Source: Marinifilum breve
Lineage (GTDB): Bacteria; Bacteroidota; Bacteroidia; Bacteroidales; Marinifilaceae
Assembly (NCBI RefSeq): GCF_003202155.1
Contig: NZ_QFLI01000011.1
Coordinates: 124,001 to 188,000, forward strand
Direction of reading: 5' to 3'
DNA length: 64,000 nucleotides
Part shown: positions 50,645-60,489 of the stretch, piece after piece
Numbering within the stretch: position 1 is the stretch's first letter
How the letters are laid out: every line of letters begins with the position of its first letter
Program-made: the position numbers and the translations under genes
Notes under the pieces: model-generated
Databases searched by the model: none
What the model was told of the DNA's origin: nothing
The model's input: the letters and a program-made list of their open reading frames with translations, nothing else

Positions 50645-51343
50645 CTACTCCTTTTGTTTCTTCGTTTTCTTTCTTTTTATCTTTTTTACTTTCTTTCCAT
50701 CCTTCTCCTCAACTGTAACCTCAACATCTACTTCATGTTCACCATGTTTTTCAATCCAAACATTGTCTTTGCCTGAAGTCTTAATTTTAATGATTTTCAC
50801 ACCATCCTCATCAGTAATCTCAACATCATCGGAATCTTGAATAATGATAATTTTTTCCGCTTTTTTCCCATGAAATGGAAGTACATTTAATTTGTGTTTA
50901 CCTCCTTTAAGCATTTCAATATGGATGTCTTTCGAAATACAAGAATCACCTGAGTGAAAAATAAAATCCTCATCCGGAAACTTAAACTTCTTCATTATTT
51001 TTATTGCATCCCCATCAAAAGTAGAATCGACATTAAAAACAAAGCTCTTGATCATTTTGGAATGCTTTCCATGCTTTTTATCATCATTAGAATACCAAAC
51101 CATATGTTTTCTCATTAAAGAGTCAGGCACTCCCTTTAATTCTATAATTTTCATGATTTCATCATGATCTTTATGCTCGTGGAAAATTGTATCGATAACA
51201 GTTTCTTTTCCATCTTCAACCACTTTTACCTTTACATGTACCTCATGTTTTTCCTTTTTCTTATCCTTTTCTTGAGCAAAAGTAACTTGAGACATCAACA
51301 AAACAGCACAGCACAGGTTTAGTAAGAGTCTAAATCGTTTCAT
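50645..51343 (-). CDS. Exported His/Lys/Asp-rich protein, unknown
   Basis: 232 residues from the second of two in-frame ATGs (the first is 6 bases upstream). A signal peptide is clear: MKRFRLLLNLCCAVLLMSQV ending at FAQ. The mature part is very rich in Lys, Asp, Glu and His, with segments such as HEVHVKVKVVEDGKETVIDT, IFHEHKDHDE and KHGKHSK. The pattern suggests metal or polyanion binding in the periplasm. It is convergent with the two-component operon. No domain is recognised. Confidence 0.75.
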   Translation of the reverse strand: MKRFRLLLNLCCAVLLMSQVTFAQEKDKKKEKHEVHVKVKVVEDGKETVIDTIFHEHKDHDEIMKIIELKGVPDSLMRKHMVWYSNDDKKHGKHSKMIKSFVFNVDSTFDGDAIKIMKKFKFPDEDFIFHSGDSCISKDIHIEMLKGGKHKLNVLPFHGKKAEKIIIIQDSDDVEITDEDGVKIIKIKTSGKDNVWIEKHGEHEVDVEVTVEEKDGKKVKKIKRKKTKKQKE

Positions 51344-51638
51344 AACCATTGTATTTAAATTTGACTTGAATTATCTATCATCAAATGTATGACACGACTG
51401 AAAAAAAGGCAGTTAAGCTTTAGCTAAAAAGAGTTAAGGAAAGGTTAAAATAGCAATCAGCAGTCAGCTTTCAGCTACAAGCCCCAAGCTATAAAACTTA
51501 TTGCGTCCGACATTGTTATTATAAGCTCCTTTAGAGCTTGAAGTAAAAAAAAGCTGCCCGAAAAATCGAACAGCTCCTCAAATATTTTAGTCGTCAGAAT
51601 TAATCATTTATAATTCATAACTCATAAATTATCATTGC
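51344..51638. other. Intergenic stretch with short inverted repeats
   Basis: AGCTG and CAGCT with an A-rich flank near 51550-51575 form a weak hairpin. The block 51455-51490 holds overlapping CAGCTTTCAGCT-like words. No gene or promoter is convincing. Confidence 0.4.
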
Positions 51639-53426
51639 TTAATCTAGTTTTAGAACCGCAAGGAAGGCTTTTTGTGGTACTTCTACGTTACCCACCTGTT
51701 TCATACGCTTCTTCCCTTTTTTCTGCTTTTCCAAAAGTTTACGCTTACGTGTAATATCACCACCATAACATTTCGCGGTTACATCTTTACGAACAGCCTT
51801 AACGGTTTCACGAGAAATAATTTTAGCTCCAATTGCACCCTGAATGGCAATATCGAACTGTTGTCTTGGGATCAATTCTTTCAGCTTCTCACACATTCTT
51901 CTACCGAATGCCTGTGCATTATCGAAGTGAATTAAAGTAGAAAGTGCATCCACACCTTCACCGTTCAACAGAATATCCAGTTTCACCAATTTGGCAGGAC
52001 GGAATCCAATCTGGAAATAATCGAAAGAAGCATAACCTTTCGAGATACTCTTTAGCTTATCGTAGAAATCGAATACAATCTCGCCCAATGGCATTTCGTA
52101 AGTTAGCTCTACCCTGTCGCTGGTCAAATATTGTTGATTGGTCATGATACCACGTTTGCTCATACAAAGTGTCATCAACGGACCAACAAACTCCGATTTG
52201 GAGATAATCTGAGCTCGAATAAATGGTTCCTCGATATAATCCAATGCATTCGGATCTGGCATATCCGATGGATTGTGCATCTCGAACTCATCGCCTTTCT
52301 TGGTATGTGCAATATACGATACATTAGGAACCGTAGTAATTACGTTCATGTCGAACTCACGATCCAAACGTTCCTGAACAATTTCCATGTGCAATAGTCC
52401 AAGGAATCCACAACGGAAACCAAAACCAAGTGCCAAGGATGATTCCGGCTCAAAAGTTAAAGAAGCATCATTCAGCTTCAATTTCTCCATTGCCGCACGC
52501 AAATCTTCATAATCTTCCGAATCGATTGGATAAACCCCGGCAAATACCATTGGTTTTACTTCCTCGAAACCTTCAATTGCAGCATCGCAAGGATTCGCTT
52601 TGTGTGTAATGGTATCCCCTACCTTTACCTCGGTAGATGTTTTGATACCCGAAATAATATAACCTACATCACCCGTTTTCAAAACCTTTCTTGGTTCCTG
52701 AGTCAAACGTAGTACACCAATTTCATCGGCCTGGTATTCTTTTTCAGTATTTACGAATTTTACCAAATCACCTTTGCTGATTTCACCATTCAAAATACGA
52801 ATGTAGGTAATGATACCGCGGAATGAATTGTATTCCGAATCGAAAATCAATGCTTGCAATGGCGCTTCAGGATCTCCTTCCGGAGCTGGAACACGGTCAA
52901 CAATGGCTTCCAATATATCTGGAACACCCTCACCGGTTTTTCCACTGGCTGCCAAAATCTCGCTCTCGTCACATCCCAACAAATCTACAATCTGATCCTT
53001 CACATCTTCAGGATTCGCATTTGGCAAGTCAATCTTGTTCAATACCGGAATAATTTCCAAGTCATTTTCGATTGCCAAATAAAGATTGGATATGGTTTGT
53101 GCCTGAATTCCCTGGGTAGCATCAACAATCAACAAAGCTCCTTCGCAGGCAGCAATCGATCTTGATACCTCGTAAGAGAAGTCAACGTGACCCGGTGTGT
53201 CAATCAGGTTTAAGATATACTTTTCACCATCACGCATATAATCCATTTGGATTGCATGACTCTTGATGGTAATCCCACGCTCGCGCTCCAAATCCATATC
53301 ATCTAGTACCTGCGCCTGCTTTTGGCGGTCGGTAATGGTGTTGGTAACGTCAAGTAAACGATCGGCCAAGGTAGATTTACCGTGGTCGATGTGGGCTATG
53401 ATGCAAAAATTTCGAATGTTCTTCAT
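51639..53426 (-). CDS. lepA: Elongation factor 4 (LepA)
   Basis: 595 residues, full length. The GTPase domain shows [30 protein letters not shown] and NKIDLP. The C-terminal LepA-specific domain ends [18 protein letters not shown], preceded by [19 protein letters not shown]. It back-translocates stalled ribosomes. It is transcribed alone with a probable -7 element about 110 bases upstream. Confidence 0.97.
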   Translation of the reverse strand: MKNIRNFCIIAHIDHGKSTLADRLLDVTNTITDRQKQAQVLDDMDLERERGITIKSHAIQMDYMRDGEKYILNLIDTPGHVDFSYEVSRSIAACEGALLIVDATQGIQAQTISNLYLAIENDLEIIPVLNKIDLPNANPEDVKDQIVDLLGCDESEILAASGKTGEGVPDILEAIVDRVPAPEGDPEAPLQALIFDSEYNSFRGIITYIRILNGEISKGDLVKFVNTEKEYQADEIGVLRLTQEPRKVLKTGDVGYIISGIKTSTEVKVGDTITHKANPCDAAIEGFEEVKPMVFAGVYPIDSEDYEDLRAAMEKLKLNDASLTFEPESSLALGFGFRCGFLGLLHMEIVQERLDREFDMNVITTVPNVSYIAHTKKGDEFEMHNPSDMPDPNALDYIEEPFIRAQIISKSEFVGPLMTLCMSKRGIMTNQQYLTSDRVELTYEMPLGEIVFDFYDKLKSISKGYASFDYFQIGFRPAKLVKLDILLNGEGVDALSTLIHFDNAQAFGRRMCEKLKELIPRQQFDIAIQGAIGAKIISRETVKAVRKDVTAKCYGGDITRKRKLLEKQKKGKKRMKQVGNVEVPQKAFLAVLKLD

Positions 53427-53432
53427 ACTGTC

Positions 53433-53484
53433 AATTACGAATTACGAATTAGAAATTACGAATTGTATATCACAAATTACGAAA
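53433..53484. repeat. AATTACGAA direct-repeat run in the lepA leader
   Basis: AATTACGAATT-like units occur four or five times in direct orientation across 52 bases. Such runs are seen elsewhere in Bacteroidota intergenic DNA. They lie in the predicted 5' leader of lepA. Confidence 0.55.
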
Positions 53485-53535
53485 GCTTTTTGGTTCTATT
53501 CGCAATTGGTAATTATAAATTCCTAATTGAATCCG

Positions 53536-53543
53536 CAAAGATA
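53536..53543 (-). promoter_or_regulatory. Probable -7 element of the lepA promoter
   Basis: TATCTTTG on the minus strand is a full match to TAnnTTTG, about 110 bases from the lepA start. No TTG lies 17-20 bases upstream. Confidence 0.5.
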
Positions 53544-53649
53544 TTCAAATACATTGAATTTTGGGAATTTTACTTCGAATGATGATTGATTTTTACTTTC
53601 CTAGTTTTAAGTATCGCTAATCGTGCAAACAAAAAGTGATACTACTGAT

Positions 53650-53913
53650 TTGCAAATGCAATACGAACAAACTGTGCATTAAAAAGCATCTTTGCATATG
53701 CAAAACACTCAAAACGATTATGAGTTGATGTCTTTGCACATGCAATATCGTTAACAAACGCGTAAAACTACCTCTTTGCACTTGCAATACATACAAAATG
53801 AACGTGAGTTGGCATCATTGCACATGCAATATCGTTAACAAACGCGTACAATTACCGTCTTGCACTTGCAATAGAACAAAACTACAGGTAGAATGGTATC
53901 ATTGCATATGCAA
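53650..53913. repeat. Seven-copy palindrome array TTGCAnnTGCAA with exact 42-bp period
   Basis: The 12-mer TTGCA-nn-TGCAA begins at 53650, 53692, 53734, 53776, 53818, 53860 and 53902, every interval being exactly 42. Both 5-base arms are perfect in all seven; only the central dinucleotide varies (AA, TA, CA, CT, CA, CT, TA). The 30-base spacers are mostly different, but the third and fifth are nearly identical (both begin TATCGTTAACAAACGCGTA) and others share faint positional similarity. A half-site TGCAAA lies upstream near 53624. The stretch 53427-54188 otherwise holds no gene. Confidence 0.9.
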
Positions 53914-54188
53914 TAAAGCTAAACCATTCACAATTCTATCAAGCAACAGAACATTAATAAACATATACATTGCTAAAACAATCCTAATAAAGCAATATAT
54001 TATGAAACAATAATTTTTATCAATTCTTAATAAGCCGAAAAACTCAGCATTTGCAGGGATAATTACCTATTATGATCTAATTAACTTATAGTCAGAATCA
54101 TTTATTGACTTATTGTTTTTTTTATGTAGTGTTATTTTTCTTACCTTAAATATTGAATTCCAAAAAAAACACACAAACATTTATAAAA

Positions 54189-54935
54189 ATGATCATTCCA
54201 ATTAAATTTCACAAAATGCACCTGACGGAATACTTGGTGCTGGCAACAAAAGCCTCAGCTGTTTTGGCTCAGTTTGATGAAGTTGATTTACAACTGATCA
54301 AACCTAAAGAAAATGTTAAGCAATCGCTTACAATTTTAGAAAACAGCATGAAAACCGTAAAATCGAGTTTTCGAACGCAAGAATTATCCGATTTGGATTT
54401 AAATCGCGACGATAGCTGGAAATGTTTATACTATTTTCTGATTTCACAATCGTACAGTTCTGATCCTGAAATTCGCAAGTATGCAATAAAAATGATCGAT
54501 CACATTCGTACTCCTGAAATGCGTATATACAAAATGGGCTACCAGGAACAAACTGCTTGTATGATTAATTTCTTTAACAAAGTTGATTCAAGTGTAGAAT
54601 TAACCGAAGCCATTGAAAAAACTGGAAGTAAAACACTCTATGAAAAATTGAAAAGCGATGAAAGAATTTTCGAACAAAAAAGCTTAGAGAAAGATAAAGA
54701 AGAATCTGAAAAACAAAATGCAGAAGGGGCAAAAGCAGCCAAAGAGGTGCGCAAAGCCATTGAGGCATTAGATCGTTTCTTGTCTGTAATGAAAGACCTA
54801 AGCGGAAAAGAAGAATATGACAATATTGCCGCTCAAATTAACGAAACTGCAATGGATATTAACACGCAGGTTACAGCACGTTTAACTCGTTTAAAAAACG
54901 CAAAAGAGGAAGAAGAAACAACGCTTCACGAATAG
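54189..54935 (+). CDS. DUF6261-like protein, unknown function
   Basis: 248 residues from ATG 54189; an ATG 36 bases upstream is in frame but less likely. The protein is all-helical and soluble: FHKMHLTEYLVLATKASAVL at the start, a central domain with SWKCLYYFLISQSYSSDPEI, and a C-terminal coiled coil (GAKAAKEVRKAIEALDRFLS). The pattern matches the Bacteroidota family DUF6261 as I recall it. It stands alone downstream of the 42-bp array and ends in a terminator. Its function is unknown. Confidence 0.6.
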   Translation: MIIPIKFHKMHLTEYLVLATKASAVLAQFDEVDLQLIKPKENVKQSLTILENSMKTVKSSFRTQELSDLDLNRDDSWKCLYYFLISQSYSSDPEIRKYAIKMIDHIRTPEMRIYKMGYQEQTACMINFFNKVDSSVELTEAIEKTGSKTLYEKLKSDERIFEQKSLEKDKEESEKQNAEGAKAAKEVRKAIEALDRFLSVMKDLSGKEEYDNIAAQINETAMDINTQVTARLTRLKNAKEEEETTLHE

Positions 54936-54963
54936 TCATTTGTTTTCCGACTATTAAATTTGG

Positions 54964-54996
54964 AAAGGACGCCATGGGTTGGGGTCCTTTTTTTTT
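54964..54996 (+). terminator. Terminator after the DUF6261-like gene
   Basis: AAAGGAC (54964-54970) and GTCCTTT (54984-54990) pair across a 13-base loop, followed by a long T run. Confidence 0.72.
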
Positions 54997-55040
54997 ACAT
55001 TCTTTTCTCTAAAACTCATTGATAAGAAAATAACTCAAGC

Positions 55041-55232
55041 TCATTTAACCTTAGCTTTTTTTCTAAAATACAAGTTCATGGAACTTAAAGAAGCTCCCAT
55101 TGTAATAAAAAGAATTCCAAATACTATTGGCAAATCTTCAATTAAGTACAATTTTAGCAGCATAATACCGAAACCTATTACATTCATCAACAACGAAATA
55201 ATTGATAATGCCTTATACATTTTTGATTGCAT
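55041..55232 (-). CDS. Small membrane protein, unknown
   Basis: 63 residues with two membrane segments (YKALSIISLLMNVIGFGIML and LPIVFGILFITMGASLSS) and a basic end. It lies convergent with the DUF6261-like gene and follows the larger minus-strand gene by 58 bases. The clear double-segment pattern supports a real gene. No family is recognised. Confidence 0.6.
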   Translation of the reverse strand: MQSKMYKALSIISLLMNVIGFGIMLLKLYLIEDLPIVFGILFITMGASLSSMNLYFRKKAKVK

Positions 55233-55290
55233 ATTTTATTTATTAAAAACAAGCATGGCAAATTACAACAATTTACGCTCTCTTAATTCA

Positions 55291-57222
55291 TTAAAAAGCA
55301 AATCGTATTCCTGCTTTCAAATAAAAATCTTTGGTATCGAAACTGGTTTTTGTGGTTTGCACTCCATTCTCATAATATTGAATTGAAGAATCACTTAAGG
55401 CAACATCTGTTGTCTTTCGAGTTAAGAAGAATCCTGATTTTTCTTTGATGAACAAACGATCTTTATCACTGATATTCATTTGATAGCCGCCACTAATAAA
55501 CAAGGAGTAAAATTCATGAATTCGTGTTTTTAAACCAAAGTCGAGCGAAATTCCTTGCTTTTTCTTCCCCACAAAAAGAGCTATCTTATCTGCCTTTATC
55601 TTCTTTCCTCCTGCCCTAAAATCAGATTCGGATTTAAAATCACCAATGTGCTGACCATCGTTTGCGAAATAATAGTTGAGTCCAGCAATGAGCAACAACT
55701 GATTTCCCCTATTGATTATCGGTGTTTCATAAGCAAAACCTATGGAGTTAAGATTGGAAAAATTCTTACCAACAGATTCCTGGGTTTCGAAATTCACATC
55801 CCAATGAGAGTTTAGCTTATAGCCCATTTTCATTCCAAAAGTATAATATGGATCTGAGCTGCTTTTGGACTTTTCGAACACCTGATTCTCTGATGGAGAA
55901 AATTGAACTCTGGCATTATTTATATTTTCACCTGCTGTATATTCAAAGTTCATGTCGAAATACATTCTGGTAATCACCTCAAACAATTTCTGTTTAAACC
56001 TGTACTTTTTTGGTAGTTCGTATTGTTTATTTAATAAATCCTGTGCTTTATTTGCATCATATTCTATCAATTGACTCAATGAACTATCGGGCAATATAAC
56101 CTGTTCACTTTTCCATGTCGATTCTGCAACGTTCTCAGCATTTAAATAAAATACATCTCTATATTCAGATTGCTCGATGAAAGGAATGGGTTGTACATTC
56201 TGAGTTTGAATATCCGTAACCAGAAATTCATCAAACTGTATCAATTCAGATCGAAGTTTTTCACTATAAAGTTTTTCTTCGTCCGACATATAAGACAAAT
56301 AATATTTTCCATTCCAATTACTATACTTCACTATAAATTTCCTATTCAGTGCATTTAGTTTCTTATCTGACAATTCTTTACTTCTTTGTAAACTTCCATA
56401 TTTGGTGTAGATACCTTCGATATACAAATATGCCAAAGAATTTATATCCAAATAAAATTTCCCTGCGTAGGAAAAGTTAATGTTCTCTTTTGGTTTAAAA
56501 TCTATCCTATATACTGGCTTAGCATCCAATACATCTTTATAAATACTGTAGTCAAAATCCTTTAAACCATTAGGTGATAAATAGTGGGCTTTAATTTTTA
56601 CGTCATCCCCATTTACTGGACTGTGCACACCTCCATACCACATTACCGTTGCCAAAGAGTCATATAAGGGATGCTTGTTCATTCTGGATTTTACAATTTT
56701 TACCTGCCCCTCTGTTTTCGTTTTGTATGAAGTTTTAAAAACATCCAATTGAGCCTCTCCGAAATAGAGGTATTCTTCTTTCTTTGGGTTATAATAAGTT
56801 TCTCTATACAAGCCTTTCATTCTTGTATCAAAGTCAGGATAATTGTCCTTTATTTTTCCATATGCACGGCGAAGTAAGGCTAGTAGTGTATCTTTAGGCA
56901 TTACCAATACTTCAGCCAAATCACAGGTATCTTGCTGCAATCGAACCTGCATGGGAGATTGTATCTTTCTGATTAATATTTCTTGTGTTTGATATCCAAT
57001 GCTAGAAATGCATAATGTACTGGATTGCAAATTTTGTGGAATTTTAATGGAAAACTTCCCGTCTCGATTTGAAATACTTCCTACATATGAATCTTTTACA
57101 AATATTGAACTGCCAGGTATTGCTGTGTTGTTATTGTCAGATATTTTCCCACAAATTGTCATTTGAGCCAAAAGATTCGAATGCATCAATGCGATTAAAA
57201 TCACTAATAATATTGGTTTCAT
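55291..57222 (-). CDS. Outer-membrane protein with a carboxypeptidase-like regulatory domain
   Basis: 643 residues. A signal peptide (ILLVILIALMHSNLLA) precedes a CarboxypepD_reg-like domain at about 20-100: MTICGKISDNNNTAIPGSSI then GKFSIKI and ISSIGYQTQEILI. A central alpha/beta region follows and the C-terminal 200 residues alternate as beta strands ending KAGIRFAF, an outer-membrane barrel type of end. No TonB-receptor plug is present. It may be an outer-membrane protein of the DUF5686/SusC-related type; role unknown. Confidence 0.75.
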   Translation of the reverse strand: MKPILLVILIALMHSNLLAQMTICGKISDNNNTAIPGSSIFVKDSYVGSISNRDGKFSIKIPQNLQSSTLCISSIGYQTQEILIRKIQSPMQVRLQQDTCDLAEVLVMPKDTLLALLRRAYGKIKDNYPDFDTRMKGLYRETYYNPKKEEYLYFGEAQLDVFKTSYKTKTEGQVKIVKSRMNKHPLYDSLATVMWYGGVHSPVNGDDVKIKAHYLSPNGLKDFDYSIYKDVLDAKPVYRIDFKPKENINFSYAGKFYLDINSLAYLYIEGIYTKYGSLQRSKELSDKKLNALNRKFIVKYSNWNGKYYLSYMSDEEKLYSEKLRSELIQFDEFLVTDIQTQNVQPIPFIEQSEYRDVFYLNAENVAESTWKSEQVILPDSSLSQLIEYDANKAQDLLNKQYELPKKYRFKQKLFEVITRMYFDMNFEYTAGENINNARVQFSPSENQVFEKSKSSSDPYYTFGMKMGYKLNSHWDVNFETQESVGKNFSNLNSIGFAYETPIINRGNQLLLIAGLNYYFANDGQHIGDFKSESDFRAGGKKIKADKIALFVGKKKQGISLDFGLKTRIHEFYSLFISGGYQMNISDKDRLFIKEKSGFFLTRKTTDVALSDSSIQYYENGVQTTKTSFDTKDFYLKAGIRFAF

Positions 57223-57377
57223 AAAATCTTATTATGTAGTTAATTTTATTAATTAGATTTAAATCTACTTTTTTATTTAAGCCAAATCAATATGATTAAT
57301 ACTTTTTATGATTGTTTAACATCTAACTCATAACACTTAGTGATATTTGAGATTAAACTCATCCTTAAGAAGTAAGC

Positions 57378-57908
57378 TCACCTCCCCATTTCTTTTTTGA
57401 ATCGCAAAAGAACAAAACATACAATTGCAGCTAAAGCGCAAGACAAGAAAAACTGATAGTAATAATAATAAGGAATGCTTGTAACAAATTTCGCATAAGT
57501 AGAACCAATTTGATGGAGAAATTCACTCTCGGATCGATAATAACAAAAACCCAAAAAGTTATTCACACTAACCAAATAAGAATTAACCAAATGGCAAGAA
57601 TTGCAAAAGAAAATTAAATAAAATAAATTAATTGCAAACTTGTTCTCCCCAGATTTTAAGATGTACTCCTTTAACTTTAAAAGAATAATTGTTATTGCAA
57701 TTAAGTACAATGTACAAGCAATAATTATTTCCTTAAATCCAGCCTCAAAATATAGAACTAGTACATTTAATTCTCTTTTAAGATCAGGAGATCCCAAATA
57801 TGTTGTACCAATATCCAGAAATACACCTAGATAATACAACAAGATAAAAACCAAGAGAGCATTAGTTCTCCTTAATATCATTTGTATATAATTTATATGA
57901 ATATTCAT
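57378..57908 (-). CDS. Integral membrane protein, unknown
   Basis: 176 residues with four or five membrane segments: NALLVFILLYYLGVFLDIG, EIIIACTLYLIAITIILLKL, FAINLFYLIFFCNSCHLVNS and FFLSCALAAIVCFVLLRF. It lies 43 bases downstream of the CPBP protease gene on the same strand, so the two may be cotranscribed. Cys/Ser-rich loops are short. No family is recognised. Confidence 0.65.
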   Translation of the reverse strand: MNIHINYIQMILRRTNALLVFILLYYLGVFLDIGTTYLGSPDLKRELNVLVLYFEAGFKEIIIACTLYLIAITIILLKLKEYILKSGENKFAINLFYLIFFCNSCHLVNSYLVSVNNFLGFCYYRSESEFLHQIGSTYAKFVTSIPYYYYYQFFLSCALAAIVCFVLLRFKKEMGR

Positions 57909-57951
57909 TTTAACTATAGAATAGGAGACCTAAGACAAGTATCCTTATCGT

Positions 57952-58614
57952 TTAAATGGCACTCAAAGTATAAGCAATTCCATTAATCGTTGCGTGAAAC
58001 AAAATGCAATAAATAAATCCCCATCTCATTCGAATGAAACCCAACATACTTCCCATAAATAACTGGGGAAGCACCAATAAAGGAGAAAAAAGAACAATCC
58101 AAATGCTTAGTTCGGGATATTTAAAATTAGTCAGATGAACCATTCCAAACATGATAACGGAAAAGTAGAAGAAATAGGTAAACCTCCTCAAGTAAACTCT
58201 ATAAAACTTTCTTAAATATTCCTCCCGCTTGTATAATAGTATTAATACTAAAAGCTGTATTCCGAGCAAAACAAAAGCGATTACATCCTTTTCTGTACAA
58301 AACAAATAGGAAATGAAAACAATGGATATTATAGAATAAGTAATTAAATTTTTAAGTTTTGGCCTGAGCAAAAGACGAAATAAACTTTCTTCTAGTAAAG
58401 GTGCAATAACAACCACCTTGAAAAAATTCAATTCCATTTGCTTCAAGCTGTTAGTAATATTAAAAACTTTTGATAGCAAACCTATTATAGCTCCCATTGG
58501 CATTACCAAAAAAAAATAAGCAATAACGAAAAGTAAAAAGTATTTCCAATCAAATTTAGCTTGATGTATATTACTTGGAGATTGTAAATAATTTATAAAG
58601 GTAATCTGTTTCAT
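57952..58614 (-). CDS. CPBP-family intramembrane metalloprotease
   Basis: 220 residues with six or more membrane segments. The family motifs are present: EESLFR with E75, E76 and R80; FGMVHLTN; and FHATINGIAYT near the C-terminus, which gives the metal-binding His and Asn. Members process prenylated proteins in eukaryotes and act in bacteriocin self-immunity or membrane stress in bacteria. The gene precedes the unknown membrane protein at 57378. Substrate unknown. Confidence 0.88.
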   Translation of the reverse strand: MKQITFINYLQSPSNIHQAKFDWKYFLLFVIAYFFLVMPMGAIIGLLSKVFNITNSLKQMELNFFKVVVIAPLLEESLFRLLLRPKLKNLITYSIISIVFISYLFCTEKDVIAFVLLGIQLLVLILLYKREEYLRKFYRVYLRRFTYFFYFSVIMFGMVHLTNFKYPELSIWIVLFSPLLVLPQLFMGSMLGFIRMRWGFIYCILFHATINGIAYTLSAI

Positions 58615-58940
58615 TTTTTGTAATATTCAATTACCTCTTAATACTGAAAAATACAAGAAAGTAACCCCAAAATATGATAAGTTTTTTAGTAATTTTAACA
58701 GAAACTAATCATTACATTACTAACCAATTTGTTATAAAAATTATTTTTGGGTAGGGTAAAAATCTAAAATATCGGTTCAGAAGTAAATGAGCTCAAAAAA
58801 TTAAACTTTAGAATTATAAATTTTACCATTACTAAATTAGTTCGAGCACATAATTGTTCACTCCTATATTTTAAGAATGATTATTTGCAAATGCTAATCC
58901 CGAAAAAAACGGGGACATATGGAAACTAAAAAATATCAAG
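58615..58940. other. Gene-free stretch between divergent genes
   Basis: The stretch is AT-rich and must hold promoters for the CPBP gene and the lipoprotein gene. CCCG-AAAAAA-CGGG at about 58899-58915 forms a small hairpin 25 bases before the lipoprotein start. I see no repeat array or RNA gene. Confidence 0.45.
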
Positions 58941-59897
58941 ATGAAAAAACTATCATTTATATTACTGGCTGGATTAGCAATGTCGCTTTTTTCTTGTGAC
59001 AATCATGATGATGTTGATGTGATTAAACCTGAAGAACAAGTTGTGTTGAACAACGATATCGAAACGGTTATCTCAACAGAAGAATCATCGGAAGCAGTTA
59101 TGGAAACTGCTGATTACGAAGTAGATTTATTCTCTTTCATGGAAAGTGAATATACTGAACCTACAACAAGTACGAAAAAAGGAACTCACAATTACTATGG
59201 CAATTTTGCCAGAGAATGGCAGCGTTACAAAAGTGAAAAAATGCCAGAGATTTCTATTGAATTTGGAGAAGATGGCAGATTCCCAATGACAATTACAATT
59301 GAATATGATTCAATTGAATTGTATAATAATGACAAGATTATTGATGGTGCCATTAAAATTGAAATGACAGCAGCTCCTTGGACCAATGAAGCAGTTCGCG
59401 AAATTACAATGGATCTGGTAATTGATTCAGTAGAAATTAACGGAACCAAGCGAATTGAGTTTACAGGCGAAAAAGGGGTTACGAAAAAATGGGACATCAC
59501 TAGTGAAATTACTTTTACTTATCCTGATGGAACTGAATTGTATAGAGTAGCTGAGCGCACCAGAGAGTGGATTGCAGGTATAGATACCAAATGGATTTTA
59601 GATGACGATAAAATTCAAATTACAGGCAAGGTAACTTGTGTTGATACAGAGCAAAATGAATATACCAAACAAATTGATGAAGAAAACCCTTTAATTAGAA
59701 TCGGAACATGTAGACTAATTGTTCAAGGAACAGTGATCTACTCACAAAATGGAGAAGAGTTTGCCAAATTCGATTATGGTGATGGTGAATGTGACAATCT
59801 AGCAACATATACTTACACAAATCCAGAAGGAGAAGAAGTAACTGAAACCGTTGAAATTGGTAAACACAAAAGAAACAAAAAGAAAGGTGACAACTAA
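58941..59897 (+). CDS. Lipoprotein, unknown
   Basis: 318 residues. The signal peptide and lipobox are clear: FILLAGLAMSLFSCDN, with the lipid-attached Cys at 19. An acidic linker rich in Glu and Ser follows, then a beta-rich domain with FPMTITIEYDSIELYNNDKI and WILDDDKIQITGKVTC. It ends in a Lys-rich tail. It lies upstream of an ECF sigma operon with a hairpin between, so cotranscription is uncertain. It may sense or bind an envelope ligand. No family is recognised. Confidence 0.75.
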   Translation: MKKLSFILLAGLAMSLFSCDNHDDVDVIKPEEQVVLNNDIETVISTEESSEAVMETADYEVDLFSFMESEYTEPTTSTKKGTHNYYGNFAREWQRYKSEKMPEISIEFGEDGRFPMTITIEYDSIELYNNDKIIDGAIKIEMTAAPWTNEAVREITMDLVIDSVEINGTKRIEFTGEKGVTKKWDITSEITFTYPDGTELYRVAERTREWIAGIDTKWILDDDKIQITGKVTCVDTEQNEYTKQIDEENPLIRIGTCRLIVQGTVIYSQNGEEFAKFDYGDGECDNLATYTYTNPEGEEVTETVEIGKHKRNKKKGDN

Positions 59898-59922
59898 AAA
59901 ATAATCAGGTTAAAAATGCTAA

Positions 59923-59957
59923 AGGGTGCAGGAAAGTATTTGATTGCCCTGCACCCT
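59923..59957 (+). terminator. Terminator-like hairpin after the lipoprotein gene
   Basis: AGGGTGCAGG and CCTGCACCCT are perfect 10-base arms with a 15-base loop. The following tract is A-rich rather than T-rich, so termination may be weak or directed leftward. Confidence 0.65.
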
Positions 59958-60003
59958 AAATTCACACAAAACCATTATTTTTACCTAAATCAATCCTCTA
60001 GCC

Positions 60004-60489
60004 TTGACACAAGAAGAATTTAAAATCTTATTTGACAAGCACTTCGATAGCATTCGAAACTATATTTATTATCGTTCGGGTGATGAAGAGTTAGCTACTG
60101 ACATAGCTCAGGAAAGCTTTATGAAAGTGTGGGAGAAAAACTTACCCTACGAAGAAAAGCCCAATAAATCATTATTGTATAAAATTGCCAGCGATATTTT
60201 TATCAGCAAATACCGAAGGGACAAAGTAGCTCAGAAATATTTGGCAAAATTAGAGCCATCAGTCGATAAAAATTCGCCGGAAGAACAAATGCAATACGAA
60301 GAGTTAAAAAATAAATATGAATTGGCCCTAAGTAGCTTATCAGAAAAGCAAAGAACAGTATTCTTGATGAGCAGAAACGAAGGACTAAAATACCAGGAAA
60401 TAGCAGACAGACTGGAACTCAGCGTTAAGGCTGTAGAAAAAAGAATGACACATGCATTGTCGTATTTAAGAAATGCTTTAGGAAGATAA
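60004..60489 (+). CDS. ECF RNA polymerase sigma factor
   Basis: 161 residues from TTG 60004. Region 2 shows YIYYRSGDEELATDIAQESF and a KVWEK end; region 4 shows LALSSLSEKQRTVFLMSRNE and YQEIADRLELSVKAVEKRMT. The FecR-type anti-sigma gene overlaps its stop by one base and a TonB receptor follows. Such triplets in Bacteroidota give cell-surface signalling for glycan or metal uptake. The sigma would be active when the receptor is loaded. Confidence 0.93.
   Translation: MTQEEFKILFDKHFDSIRNYIYYRSGDEELATDIAQESFMKVWEKNLPYEEKPNKSLLYKIASDIFISKYRRDKVAQKYLAKLEPSVDKNSPEEQMQYEELKNKYELALSSLSEKQRTVFLMSRNEGLKYQEIADRLELSVKAVEKRMTHALSYLRNALGR

Noticed and set aside
53650-53913. CRISPR array
   Set aside because: The repeated unit is only 12 bases and is a palindrome, two spacers are nearly identical, no cas gene is in the window, and the period is exactly constant. 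CRISPR repeats are longer (21 bases or more).
53693-54013. Protein gene with a 14-residue CTCN repeat over the palindrome array
   Set aside because: One frame reads CTCN-x10 units downstream of 53735 and an ATG exists at 53798, but a stop breaks the first copies and the spacers show no codon-level conservation I can see. DNA-level palindrome conservation explains the data better.
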